From NCBI GenBank assembly GCA_964036275.1, contig OZ038435.1, positions 17,478,632 to 17,542,631 on the forward strand: a stretch of DNA of 64,000 nt, written 5' to 3'. Origin of the DNA: Litoditis marina. Its lineage: Eukaryota; Nematoda; Chromadorea; Rhabditida; Rhabditidae. The notes under the pieces are model-generated. The model was not told where the DNA came from. It was given only the letters and a program-made list of their open reading frames with translations, and made no database searches. The translations under genes and the position numbers were made by a program. Every line of letters begins with the position of its first letter. The stretch's first letter is position 1. Shown in pieces: positions 1 to 12,100 of this stretch.

Positions 1-227
1 TCTCACCCCTCACATCCTTTATCTCTAGTCCTTCTCCGTCTCATTCTCCCTTTTCGCGATCATACTGCTCTCGTTATTTTCCTCTCGATCTCTCTTAATC
101 TCTCTCTTTCTATATTTCTCTTCATCTCTTCCTACTTCATCTCTCTTGTTCTCTCTCTACTCCTCTCACTCTCTCGTCATCTTTCTTCTCCTGTTTTCTC
201 TGTTTATTTCATTAACTCTCTCTCCTA

Positions 228-262
<35 letters not shown>

Positions 263-350
263 TTCTCTTTCTCTTTCTCTTTCTCTTTCTCATTCTCTTT
301 CTCTTTTTCTTCCTTTCTCTCTCTCTCTCTCCCTCCCTTTCACTCTTTCT

Positions 351-427
<77 letters not shown>

Positions 428-430
428 CCC
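1..430. repeat. CT-rich microsatellite tract
   Basis: Pyrimidine-rich low-complexity DNA. Pure (CT)n runs lie near 234-254 and 355-420, with a TTTCTC hexamer array near 255-310 between them. Any reading frame through it is a Ser/Leu/Phe (or Arg/Glu) repeat and is an artefact. Confidence 0.95.
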
Positions 431-597
431 CCACCAATAAATTCATTCCAGCTAATATCTCTCATCATCTTCATGTCGTTCTTACTTCTCAAAGTGGATG
501 GAGCAGAGAAAAATACAAAGGTGTGCTTATATTTTCATATCTCTTTAGAGCTTTCTTAACATCTAACATCGAACTTCAACATCTCATCGTTATTGTG

Positions 598-784
598 TAG
601 TCGTCGCCAACCGAGAGGCGGAGGGTACTGTATATCTCTTATTCCGCTGTGTACGCACACATATCTCCGATTCCAAAGCTTGGCAGATAACGACTCTCGT
701 TGCGCAGTGGTTACCGTCTGGCTACAAATCGTTTGCTCGAGGGTTCGATTCCGGAGATGAACAACAACTTCTAAATTTGGCACG
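598..784 (+). repeat. tRNA-derived SINE-like repeat, copy 1
   Basis: The copy has three parts. The head starts TAGTCGTCGCCAAC and runs to GTGTACGCACAC. A tRNA-like middle has an A-box-like GCGCAGTGGTTA near 695 and a B box GGTTCGATTCC near 742. The tail ends near TTGGCAC. The same order recurs at 15,688, 18,051, 38,522 and 46,770. An internal pol III promoter and a shared tail are the usual marks of SINEs; the family name is not known to me. Confidence 0.6.
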
Positions 785-1916
785 ATCTATACATGACTGG
801 CCTAATACTGCAAATGCCAAAAATGCTGGTTGTAAAACGGTTTCCAAACTTACTAGAAGTCATTTGAATAGTCACGTTAAGTTAGCATTCTTCGGAGAAG
901 CACTTATAACTGACCTCACTATGGTATTATTCAGAACCCCATTGAAGTGTCGATCGTTGTACTGTAGTCCTATATGCTCGTTCAATGTTCACTTTTCTGT
1001 TCATCAGGGTTCTGATTGTTGTTCTCATTTTGCTCAAATTCAGTTTGTTTTCATTTACTTTCTCTTTCTCTATGTATCTCACATGCTTGCATGTAAATAA
1101 ATCAATCAATTCTGATGAGGCATCGTGAACTTTGTCATTGCACGTTTTTGAGTTATGCTGTGTTCAACATGTTTCACGTGACTGTCCAATTGACTAGCAT
1201 GTAATACTTGACCATACGCCGCCCCAAGGCTGCAAAGTTCGCGGATTTTCATTAATTTTCCCCCTTTTCAGCTGGAAATAGTTTCGAAGAAGTGTGGAAA
1301 GGGAGAACTGGGCTCTAATTTGCAGTTGGATGGCTATTTTTTGTTGGCATTGGACGAACACAATAAGATCATTGTGAGCTATTTCTTCAAGTATCAGACA
1401 ACTCAAGACTAGGCGCAAATGGTCCCAAATATAATAGACAAGAGCAAAACTGAATGAAATATGAGAAAGTACATTATTTCAGTTGTTCATTTGGTAGCTT
1501 TTAGTTTCATCTTCACAAGATACTAAGATATCAGATTAAGATGATTACGATAGGAAGAATGGGATATTTATAGATGATTTGAGATTGAGGGTCTGAGATT
1601 GGCAGCAAAAACTGCACGTTGATTGTGATTTGTTCATCTTCTATTCACCCATATGTTCACTTTAATTGTTTAGGGAAAACGATATTCAACCCAGAAATCG
1701 TATGAGTCGCGTGTGAACGGTAAACAGGTGGCGACTCTTAATGGAATAGCACACGGCACAACACGGTCATTCGAAATAGTCAGTTCTGTTGTGCAGTCAT
1801 ATTTTTCTCCATATATAGTATCTAGCGTGGAATTTTCAGTTGAAATATCTATTAGTAGAACTATCTTGAGAACTAACTATAGTAACTGGTAACTTGAGTT
1901 GTAGATTGTAGTCTGG
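785..1916. other. Non-coding stretch with one recurring segment
   Basis: No gene is recognised. The part at about 1,117-1,205 (ACTTTGTCATTGCACG and following) resembles 15,126-15,212 and 16,356-16,445, which lie beside degraded exons of the plus-strand gene family. It may therefore be intron or flank of another decayed copy. The rest shows nothing I can name. Confidence 0.4.
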
Positions 1917-2347
1917 CGTTTCACCCATCGATAGCAGCCAGGTACAGTACATTTTAGTGGGCGGAGTCAATTGTGTTGGAAAGTTTCCAACAGCGATCAG
2001 CCTAATCAAAATTGTGCACCAGCTGGGTAATGAACTCAGCTCTGATAGGTGGCGCAGCGCCCACAAGCAGCCGGCCATCTGAATATGATGGCCAAAAATA
2101 AAAACAGTGATATCCAACCATCTTTTCTGGCTGTTTTTCAAATCTAATTTTATCGCACAAAAAGTTGTTTTAATTACTCCCCGAATATGTGGTAACCTTT
2201 TGTATACAAAATATGTGCAAAAAACTCAAAATAACCACTTTTTGGATTTTTATTTGTAATGAAAAGACTGGAAAGCTGCCAGATCAGTCGCCTGCAATGT
2301 AGGGTGCGCTCGGCCAGCATGGCTGACTGCTATCGATGGGTGAAACG
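1917..2347. mobile_element. MITE-like element with perfect 21-bp terminal inverted repeats
   Basis: The termini at 1,917-1,937 and 2,327-2,347 are exact inverted copies over 21 bp (core CACCCATCGATAGCAG). The 431-bp interior has no credible ORF. Size and structure fit a non-autonomous DNA transposon; the superfamily is not determined because no clear target duplication is seen. Confidence 0.6.
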
Positions 2348-2359
2348 AACTATAGCAAT

Positions 2360-3030
2360 ACCCACAAAAGCTCATGAGATCACCTCATGAGCTATTAGCA
2401 CGATCTCCTCATTCTATCGATAGCTATGCTACAACATTGAGAGTTCACAATTAGCTCATGAGATATCTCATGAGAAACTCATGTGAACTTCTCATGAGGT
2501 TGGACGGTTTGCTACGTCGCCTGGTGTAATTTAGATTTATCGTGACCCATTCCTGTACACTGAAGTTAAAAACCGTTTTTTTTAACCAAGGTTCGCCCCA
2601 CCGAATTGGTCTCTAGTCGATATCAAGTTGTGAAATCAAAGATTGGTGCACAATTGTGCACCAAGTTCTCGATAAAAAGTCTGATCCTTGATTCACAACT
2701 TGGGTTTTAGGCGACCCTTGGTAAACAACTCGGTTTCTAACTTCAGAGTTCGAATGATTGAATACAGTTCAATCGCGTAACATCAAAGTGTTTGAAACGA
2801 ACACAGTAGTTTAGGAAATTATTTGCTGCATTCGTTTCCTAAACTTTTCGCTCCATGTACAAGTGGTATACGTTAAAACTGGGCATGGCGGGGTAGCAAT
2901 CCTTCAAAATTCGCATGAGCTTTTAATGAGATTCTATTGATTGCTATGCTGATTGCCACGACATTGAGATTTCACGAGTAGCTCATGAGGTATCTCATGA
3001 GAAACATATGAACTTCTCGTGAGATTGAAG
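2360..3030. repeat. CTCATGAG palindrome cluster
   Basis: The 8-bp palindrome CTCATGAG and one-off variants recur in two clusters (about 2,369-2,505 and 2,917-3,025), separated by spacer with TGCTACGTCGC. Similar clusters lie at 14,467-14,520, 14,790-14,835 and 37,560-37,690. Probably termini or interior of a decayed palindromic transposon family. Confidence 0.5.
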
Positions 3031-3319
3031 GGATTGCTACGTCGCGGTCGATTAATCGTAGCTGTGGTCTATCAACCCTGGTTCTCAGATGTCCAAGGCG
3101 AAGCAGTTTGTTTTTGTTCTGATGATTCGAGCTGTTTCGATGAAATACGACAATCCCATCTTCTATGGAACCGACTCTAGAATGTGGAAGTGGGACCAGG
3201 TGAACAGTTATTTTCAATTTTGGAATGATTAGTGTGATAGTTCACATGATATGGTCCATTTTGGTTCCGGTTCTGTCTAACATGAGCCGGATATTAATAT
3301 TAGGGTTATTAAAGTCGAA

Positions 3320-3400
3320 ATAAAAGCTGACTCGACTCGACTCGAAAAGAAGAAAAAGTTCGAGTCGAACACGAAACTCGAAAACTCGAATCCGCCGGAT
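3320..3400. repeat. CTCGA-type minisatellite, short
   Basis: Short run of ACTCGA / ACTCGAAA units. The same unit forms longer arrays at 18,655-19,030 and 47,375-47,750 and a brief block at 13,901-13,990 and 37,000-37,080. Confidence 0.7.
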
Positions 3401-3711
3401 ATTTCATGAATTTCGCAGTGTATATAGGATTTGTCAAACCGTTGTGGACACCGTACCAACGATTTTGTATGGGACGGGGTTTGGCGAGCGGCCAGTTTGT
3501 CTGCGTATCACTGATCTACACACTCTCTCAACTGCTGGCAGACAATCAACAACCGCTCGCCCCGCATCGCTCAATCAAATGAACCCTCTGATGTCTTCAT
3601 GGGAAAAGTGGCGACTATATGTTTAGTTATTGCTATAGTTGACCCGGGTTCGATACCCCCTCGCGGCACAGAGTAGCACTCTGAAAGGATGTTGAATGTC
3701 ATATCTTTCAG

Positions 3712-4964
3712 TCTTCCTATTCTGATATTTCGAACCCATTCTATGATAACCCGTGGAGAATCGATTCTTTGACCTACACAGAGACGGATCCCATCACCAA
3801 CAAGAAACGTGTCTACTTGTTAGTTTTTCTATCTCGTTGACCGAACTTGAAAAATTAGTTCTTCAATTCTGGCTAGTATACAATTATGTTCAATGTAACC
3901 TCTATTATGAAACTTTCGCCGGGAAAATTGAAGTATCGCCCCCCACTTTAGTTGAGTCCCCCCCGTAGCACTTCAACCCCCCACCCAAGCTAAAACCTGA
4001 AAATCTAGGAGAGGGGGGGGGGGTCAAAATTCAACTTCGACATTTACTATTTACCCCCCACTTGGGTCGGCGGGGGGTAGAACTTCAATGGTGGGGGGTC
4101 AAACTTCAACGAGTGGGGGGCTAAACCTCAATACCGGAAATGTTTACTTTTTACCCCCCACCCTCAAACTTTTGTATTGCAGGTGATAAATTGAATTATA
4201 ACCCCCCGGTGGGGGGGGGGGGGGGGTCAAACTACAATTCCCCAAACGCAATACAAATTCAGAAAGGTGGGGGGTAAAAAGTCAATGTTCCCCTTTCTTG
4301 ATTCTTAACTTGACTTGATAACTTGATTGGTTGGGAAACTTGATAATTTCCCATCACTGCGTAGCACTTCTGTACATAGAAAACGAAACGCATGAAAAGT
4401 GTCTCTATTCACAATCAATGATGCAATAAATATGAAGCTATATGTGTAACATTTTCTAGCCATTACGCTGCCGATGGAAATTGTGATAATCCGGGGACCT
4501 GGATCGGGAATCATGGAATTTACAGGCGAGTCCTTTAAAGCAGGACGATTATGTGGACCAATCCCGGCTCATCGGTCCTTTAAACTGTGATTGAAAAATG
4601 TATTGCAGTTTGAAGGACTGAACCGTTGCGATCGGACCACATAATCGTCCTCCTTGAGAAACAATTTACAAAGTATAGTCTGTTTTACGCAAGACTCGTA
4701 ATATTACTGTACGAGTTCATTGGTGAACAGGATTATAGCTAACAAAGTGATCGAGGACTGCCGATGTGGTCAATATCATTTCTACTGATATTTTTACAGT
4801 ACACATTAGAACCTGATTCGATGACTGATTTACCTGATTATGATTACTCAATAGTAGGCCATTGTGTTTTCTCCAGATTCGATGATGTCCAATCCAATGT
4901 ACCGAACAAGGGCGAAATTTCCAATTTGTATTATACTCCTCGGGTGGGAGCGATCTTGACATAA
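3712..4964 (+). CDS. Last three exons of an unrecognised nematode gene (partial)
   Basis: Exons 3,712-3,818, 4,460-4,529 and 4,800-4,964 (TAA) each follow an AG acceptor (TTTCAG, TTCTAG, TTTACAG), and their phases fit (2, then 0, then stop). Predicted peptides include NPFYDNPWRIDSLTYTETDP, NCDNPGTWIGNHGIYRR and VPNKGEISNLYYTPR, ending AILT. The first exon has a same-length (107 nt) relative at 36,734-36,840 that differs largely at third positions, which argues for past coding selection. The intron donors are weak (GTTAGT, GTCCTT) and the introns hold a poly-G repeat and a hairpin. I see no upstream exons, so this may be a truncated gene or pseudogene. I do not recognise the family and infer no function. 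Confidence 0.45.
3925..4290. repeat. Nested palindromic repeat with long G/C runs
   Basis: Blocks of CCCCCCAC and GTGGGGGG alternate, with homopolymer G near 4,011-4,022 and about 4,210-4,227. TTTTTACCCCCCACC near 4,150 is mirrored by GGTGGGGGGTAAAAA near 4,267. It lies in the first intron of the plus-strand gene remnant. A short relative (CACCTGGGTCGGCGGGGG) lies near 45,340. Confidence 0.7.
4543..4654. repeat. Hairpin MITE, AGGACGATTATGTG family
   Basis: AGGACGATTATGTGG near 4,541 is mirrored by CCACATAATCGTCCT near 4,640. The interior contains a second inverted pair (GTCCTTTAAACTG / CAGTTTGAAGGAC). Relatives lie at 22,348-22,460 and 51,067-51,178. Confidence 0.65.
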
Positions 4965-5100
4965 CATTGTACTAATGAATGTCTATTTTCTGGTTTTGTT
5001 CAGTGAATCACGACGTTGAACGCGCGAATATCAAACACTTTGAATAAAATGAGTGATATCGCGCGTTTCCGAGAAAAAGTTGAAAGACCCTGAAAAAAAT

Positions 5101-5145
5101 ATACAGTACCTTTTCGCTTTTCCATTGGCGACGACTATATTGTTG
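5101..5145 (-). repeat. SINE head fragment, inverted
   Basis: CATTGGCGACGACTATA is the reverse complement of the SINE head seen at 598 and 18,051. The tRNA-like and tail parts are absent. Confidence 0.5.
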
Positions 5146-5261
5146 GGTTCGAATTGACACTAGAATGGTCCGAGACTCACTATAGATTTGAATGTCTAAT
5201 GTTGAAATTGAATATTATCAAGACCCAGAACTCTTCCTGCTTGTAACTGTTTATGATTGTA

Positions 5262-5603
5262 TGTTAGGGATATTGTCCCATTTGATATGTTTTATAATTG
5301 TTTCCAACTACGTTGCCCGTTGTTTACGTTATGCACGGTTTTTACCGAGCAAGTGTGTAGCCATTGCACGCAATGACAATTCGTTGGTTTTTATTATTTT
5401 TATAGAGCGGCGTGTGTTAGTTGTTGTTCAAGTTGTTGATTTTTTTTTTGTTCATATATTGTGCTCTTCTTTTTGGTTGTAACACTGTGTCTATATAAAT
5501 CAAAGAGCCAAAGTGTCTGTGTTTGAGTATATTGGTTCCATACCATACTCTTATCTCTCTTATATTGCTATTGCCGTATTTTCTATCCTTTTCAGATAGT
5601 AAC
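5262..5603 (+). repeat. 5' LTR
   Basis: It begins TGTTAGGG and ends GATAGTAAC. The boundary is fixed by the TTGTA target duplication on the outer side and the primer-binding site on the inner side. I see no difference from 13,044-13,385 at a constant offset of 7,782. Confidence 0.95.
5492..5500 (+). promoter_or_regulatory. TATA-like box in the 5' LTR
   Basis: TATATAAAT lies about 110 bp before the LTR end, a usual place for a retrotransposon core promoter. The same motif is in the 3' LTR at 13,274-13,282. Function inferred. Confidence 0.5.
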
Positions 5604-5604
5604 T

Positions 5605-5618
5605 TGGGGGCCGAACCG
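5605..5618 (+). other. Primer-binding site
   Basis: TGGGGGCCGAACCG starts one base after the LTR. Its complement ends in CCA, as needed for priming by a tRNA 3' end, and the complement CGGTTCGGCCCCCA looks like a tRNA-Pro 3' end. The tRNA identity is from memory and unchecked. Confidence 0.65.
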
Positions 5619-6100
5619 CTCAATAGCTAAAAAGAGAGCGGATCAGGGTTTCTTTTGTGTTTTAATAAGCCAGTTTGCAACCAAAACAAGGGGGGTTTCC
5701 AGTTGTGTTCCAAAACGGGGTAACCAAGCTTCCTGTGAAGAAAACAGGAAAAGGATACTATCGCCGTCGACAAAGTCTCTTGAAGTAAGAGAGACCGGCA
5801 AATTTTCTGTATTTTCTGGCTGCGTCTTGTGAAGTAAGCAAGGCGTGGTAACACTGTGACCTGTGAAGTAAGCGGGAATCAGTTTTGTTTGTTGTGAGAT
5901 ACTAGGTCGAAGAAGACTGTACGTATCGTCACCGACCCCGCCGAAGTGGCCTCCAATTGAATTGTTGGGCAAGCTATTCCCAAAAGGAAGGGCTGGCCGA
6001 AGAGTTCAGTTGATAGGAAGTTTTGGCGAGGACGGTGAAAGTGCTGCCCAAATTTTTTTTGGGAAAGAATTCAATCAATCATCAACAGGAATATTGCAGA

Positions 6101-9100
6101 ATGCCAGGAGGGAAATCAAACAGTGGAAGCGGAGGTGCGACAACGGAAGAACCAGCACCATCGGTAAGCACGGCGCGATCAAGTCGATACACGCGAATTT
6201 TGGATGAGAGCGCTAGCGTTCGTTCTGGACAGGGTAGAGTGAACGAAACTATCATGCCACAAAAAGAACTAGCAGCGATTGTGAAGCAGATCAATAGAAT
6301 TACAGTACGGGCAGAAGAAGTGATAGCACAGACAAGGCGCATAGGTGAGGAAAGGGACAGGATAATGCAACCTATTCGAGACCAGGCCAGGGATGCCACA
6401 CAGATGCTAAATAATGTAATGAGGAGGTGCGAGGGACAGTCAATGGTGAATGAAGGAGTAGCTCAAGGGTTAATGCGCATGAACATTCAAACTGAACAGA
6501 AATTGAGAACATTAGTCACAAACGCAAGGAGGGACAGAGCAATGATCAAGCAGCTAAGTAACATGCTAGGTTGTGAGGAAGAAGATGTGATAGCACAAGT
6601 GGGAGAGAAACAGGAGACAATTGAATCTCTAGCTACTGCTTTCAACTGCGAACATGACCAGATAATGGAGGAATGTGATAGGGTTGTGGCAGAACTAGAG
6701 GATTATCGCCATTCTGAACAAATTGATCAATTGCAGGAATCTTCACTCAACTCGTCACTCGATCATCTGTTGGACGAAGAAGGAAATGGAAATAGATCAG
6801 TAGTAGGTGAGAGAGATAATTTCTATGAGGAGGCTCAGCAAGAGTTGGAAATGGAAGAGAGGGAAGAAGAGGGAAGAAGCAATGTAAATGAAGATATGTT
6901 ACAGATACTGCCACGGAGACCAAGCTGCTTGGACCACCAGCGCCCGTCACCACAAGCAAAGCAGCCGAGCCCAAGAAGATCGTCAAGGGCACGAACAGTG
7001 TCCCAAGGTACGATTGATGATTATATTACGGATACTATGCGGCGTAGGCCTCATAGTCCGGCACATGATACAATTTCAATGGTACAAGGTCACAATACAA
7101 GTCAAGGAAGGGAATCAGACGGAATGACACAAGCACTTGTACAATTGTTGAAATCACAAGCAGTACCAAAATTGGAACAATTCAGCGGGGAAAAAGGGGA
7201 GAACTGGGGTGAATATGTAGAATCGTTTTTGCTGCGATACCCTAAGAACTCCTGGGATAATTCACAACTGAAGGGTTTATTGAAGGATCTGCTGACTGGG
7301 AATGCTAAGGCACATTATTCAACGCTGGCAGAACACGAACGTAATGGATCCTTTGACAATTTGGTGGCAGCGATGAGAAATAGGTTGCGCGGTGCTGAGA
7401 AGGTCTCTAGGTTGAGAGCGATTGAGCAGTGGAGAAGTTTGAGAATGCGACCAGGACAATCGGTAGCTAAATTCTGTTTGGAACTGGAAAAATGGTCAGC
7501 GCGAGCAGAACCAGACAGATCAGGAGAATCCATGTCATTCATACGAGCGGAAATGTTATACAAACAAGTAGCGGAGTGGGATGGATCATTCCATCTAGCT
7601 CAACTACTGGAAACAACAGATGACAAAACAACGTATGACAGAATGAAGGAAATGACATTGACACTCGAACGAACAAGACAAATTGCCAAAACCAACAACG
7701 TGGGGAGGAAAACATATGAGGAAAAACCTGAAGCTGCTACGAAACCGAGAAACAAGGGTGTAGACTTGGAAGGAAAATCGGTATGTTTTCATTGTGGTAA
7801 ACCAGGGCATATGAAGAAAGACTGCAGGAAGCTACTACGGGAGATGGGTAATGGTTGGAAACCGGAGTATGGACAAGGGCGACAGGAACAGCAGCGAGGT
7901 AATGTGAATGGAAATCAGGGATTTCAGACAGGAACACAACCTATGCAACAACAGAATCGGCCATTCATACCAAACAATCAACTACAACAACAGAATAGGC
8001 CGGTAGGTAGCAATGGTCAGCAACAACAACCTCAACTACGTTCATTCGCGACTAGGGTGGTAGAGGAATTTCGTCGATGCAACCAAATATCGGAAGTCAC
8101 CAAAGGAGAAGAAACCAAAGGAGAGGCGTACGGAGATAAACCTGTGGTAGAGGTGGAAATACTAGGTGAGACGTACAAGGCGCTAGTAGATACGGGGTCA
8201 CAACTATCGATATTGTCAGCAGAAGTAATTGAGCAGGCAATGACACGGGGAGTGGACGTACACACGCTGGTCAAGGAGGTTTCACCAACTTTCCATGGAA
8301 AAGTTTTCGACGCATCGGGAGGTGAAATGAAGTTTGTTGCACTCGCAGAAATCAAGGTCAAAGTCAAGGAAAACGAGAGGGTGAAACCGGTCATTTGGCA
8401 TCTGGACAAGAATCGAGAAGGTTTCATGATCCTGGGAACTAATGCATTGGAAGAGTTGGGTATTCGATTGGTGATGGACAAGGACAAGGGAAAACCTATG
8501 AAAGTAGCCGAGGTAGCGGAAAGGGTAGTTGTTAGTGCAGGTCAAACTAAGAAGGTGAGACTGACAACGACAGGAACAGGTGAGAGCACGGGAATTCTGT
8601 GGTCGAGAGACGAGAGGATTCCATCGGGAGTATTCAATATTGCAGTAGAAGGCCTAGTTGAAGTTCAAGTAGCGAACAATTCGAAGGAAGCTATGGTATT
8701 CAGAAAAGGTGAGACTATGGGAGAATGGGGAAATGAACCATTCACGAACATACCATTCGAAACAACATGGGAGATGCTGGACGATCAACAAGGACGACCG
8801 GAACTGGGTGAAGCTGAGAGGGATGGAAAATTATTGGAAATCCTGGGAAATAATCGCACCGAAAAACAAGGGCAACAAAAATTAGTTGACTTGATAAAGG
8901 AGTTCAGGGACATCTTCACAATCAATGACACAGAGCTGACACGGACAGAGGTAGTACAACATGACATCGACACAGGCAACAATTCACCCATCAAACAGAA
9001 AACAAGGCCAGTACCAATTGGGGCAAGGGTTAAATTCAAGGAGATGATAGATGACCTGTTGAAAAGAGACCTCATTGAGAGAAGCAAATCGGCGTGGGCT

Positions 9101-12100
9101 TCTCCGATCGTGCTAGTGGAAAAGAAGGATAAGTCTCTGCGATTGTGTATCGATTATAGGGAACTCAACAAGGTAATCAAACAGGATTCTTACCCATTGC
9201 CGGCAATTGACAAGGTACTACAAACTCTGGGAGGGAAAAGTTTCTTTAGTACTCTGGACATGTGCGCGGGGTATTGGCAAATACCACTCACCGAGGAAGC
9301 GAAGGAGAAAAGTGCATTCACAACAAGCGAAGGTTTGTTTCAGTTCAAAGTATTACCATTCGGTTTGAGCACAAGTCCCGCGACATTTCAACGACTGATG
9401 GATTCGGTTCTAGAAAACGTTCGGGGAGATGAGGTACACGTATACATCGACGACATCATGATAGCGACGGACACAGAGGAAAGACATTTTGAGGTTCTAA
9501 GGGAGGTATTCCTGGCACTAAGGAAAGCGCATCTTTGTTTGAAGTCGCAGAAATGCAAACTATTGGAGAGATGCGTACCGTTCCTAGGACACGTAGTTGA
9601 TGAGAAGGGAGTACATGTAGATCCAGGAAAAGTGTTAGCCATCAAGGAGTACCCACAACCCAACACCGTTTCAGAGCTGAGGACATTTCTAGGAATGGCG
9701 TCGTATTACAGGAAGTTTGTGTTAAAGTTTGCAGCATTAGCAAAGCCACTACATGAACTGACGAGTACAAAAGCTCCATGGGAGTGGGATTCGAGACGGA
9801 AGGATTCGTTCGAGAAGTTGAAAAGTACGTTATGTGAGGCACCAATTCTGGCACAACCGGACGTGGAAAAGGCTCGGACAGGGGAAAGACCGTTTATTCT
9901 GTATACTGACGCAAGTGGAGCAGGGGTAGGCGCGGTACTTTGCCAAGAAGGGAAAGATAAGCTAATCCATCCAATATGTTTCACTAGCAAAGGGTTATCG
10001 AAGGCGGAAAGGAACTATCATGTCACGGACTTGGAAGCGCTGGCAGTAGTACACGCGGTTCACAAGTTTCACTATTTCCTGTACGGAATGAGGGTCATAG
10101 TACGAACGGATCATCAGCCTCTAACTTGTCTATTCGCTCGCACATCAATTTCAGGAAGGATAATGAGATGGGCGCTGGAACTACAACGCTATGATTTGAA
10201 GATCGAATACATAAAGGGGTCAGCTAACGCGGTAGCAGATGCATTATCACGGGGAATACCGACAACAGGAGAAGAAGAACAGAGTACATGCCCAGAAAAT
10301 GAGAGAGTAGTCGGGGAGATCACTGTAGCAGAACAGGGTACTTGGCTGAAAAAGTTGAGAAACGATGATGACTACAAGGAAGTGCTGGGTAAACTGGACG
10401 CAGGGGTGACAACTGGGAAAATTGACCTACCTAGATGCACGAACAAACTTTGGGTAGCAAATTTTCGAACAACAGAAACAGACCTGGAACTAGCAAGCGA
10501 AACGGGGGAATACAAGAAAATCGTACCCAAAGAAGAGAGAAGGCAACTATTCGATCAGACACATGCAGGGCTATGGGCAGGACATTTCGGGGCGAAGAAT
10601 GTTCTCAATAAACTGAAAAAGGACTTCTTCTGGAATGGAATGGGACAGGATGTACACAAATGGCACACAGAATGTCAGAAATGTTTCATCAACAATGCAC
10701 ATGTAGGCAACACACCACCGTTGAAGCCAATTGTAACCACCATGCCGTACGAATTGGTAGGGATAGATATTATGGAGATGGGCCTTACTTCACGAGGAAA
10801 CAAGTACATTTTGACGGTAGTGGACCATTTTTCTAAGTGGGCAGGAGCGTATGCAATTCCGAACAAGTCAGCTGAGACAGTGGCGGAAATGCTGACTACA
10901 AGGTGGATATGCGAGGGAGGTAGATGGCCTAGGCAATTCCATTCAGACCAAGGGACAGAGTTCATCAACAAGATTTGCGACAGGCTATGCACAACGACAA
11001 ATATAGAGTGGTCATACACAAAAGGGTACAATCCTCGGGAAAATGGGATCACGGAAAGGTTGAACGCAACAATTGCAGCATCATTGAGGAAAAGCGGGGT
11101 AACACCGTGCGAATGGGACGCGCTATTGCCTTTTGTAGTTTTCGCGTACAACAACACAGTACATGACTCTACGGGAGAAAGCCCATTCTTCTTGCTACAT
11201 GGATTTGACCAAAAAGTGCCGGGGGAAAATTTACCACAACAAGAACTGACATTACATATTGTGGACAGGGAGGAGTACCAAGCAGCACTGATAGAAGGAA
11301 TGAGGTTAATAAGAACTATAGCCAAGGAAAAGAATGACAAAGAGAGAGAAAAAGCAAAGGAATACTATGACAACAAGAATTCAACAGAAACAAGGAAATA
11401 CCCAGGAGTCGGGGACAGGGTGTACATGAAAATGCCAACGACGAAAGGGAAATCGACACATCCTAAACTGATCAACGACTTCACGGGACCTTTCAGAGTA
11501 ATCGAAACAAGTGAAAACTCAGCTCTAATCACAGGAATAGACGAGAAACAAGAACCCATACGGATAAACTTTGATTTGCTATTGGGGGTACCACCGACAA
11601 TAGACAATACACCGTTGACAACGAAACAAAAGAGGAAAAGAGTACGAAACAAGAAAAATGATCAGGAAAAAGCGGAACAGGAAGTGAATTCTATCTCTTT
11701 CAGATCGGAAAAGGTCCAGCTGTTGAAACAAGACCCTTACCACCCTCAGTTCGTCTGCAAGAATGAAAAGGTGATGGGACCGATGGGACTGGAGTACCAA
11801 CCGGATTGTCCTATCCAAAACAAGACAATGGCGGATGCGCTGGGACAAGTTCCGTTGAGTGTGGAAAGGATGCCGGCCAAAGGCTTTATGCTGCTCGCAC
11901 ACGTTGCGTCAGTAATGAAAGACATCTCGATTGAACCAGAAGACAAAGAATCGAGGATTCTGGACCAAGACAGACCGCACTACACAAGTCGAGGAGTGTG
12001 CATTGCGATATCCTTTTTCAAAAAGAACTGTGTTCACTGCATTCGGAAGTCCGTTCAATGGAACAACGAGGACAAGAAGCCGTACTACACAGAAGAACCT

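Noticed and set aside
146..559. Long Ser/Leu/Phe frame and opposite Arg/Glu frame
   Set aside because: Translation of the CT microsatellite.
6023..6100. Upstream extension of the Gag-Pol start
   Set aside because: The frame there opens with TTG; the first in-frame ATG is at 6,101.
10675..11340. Minus-strand 221-codon frame
   Set aside because: Antisense shadow of the integrase region.
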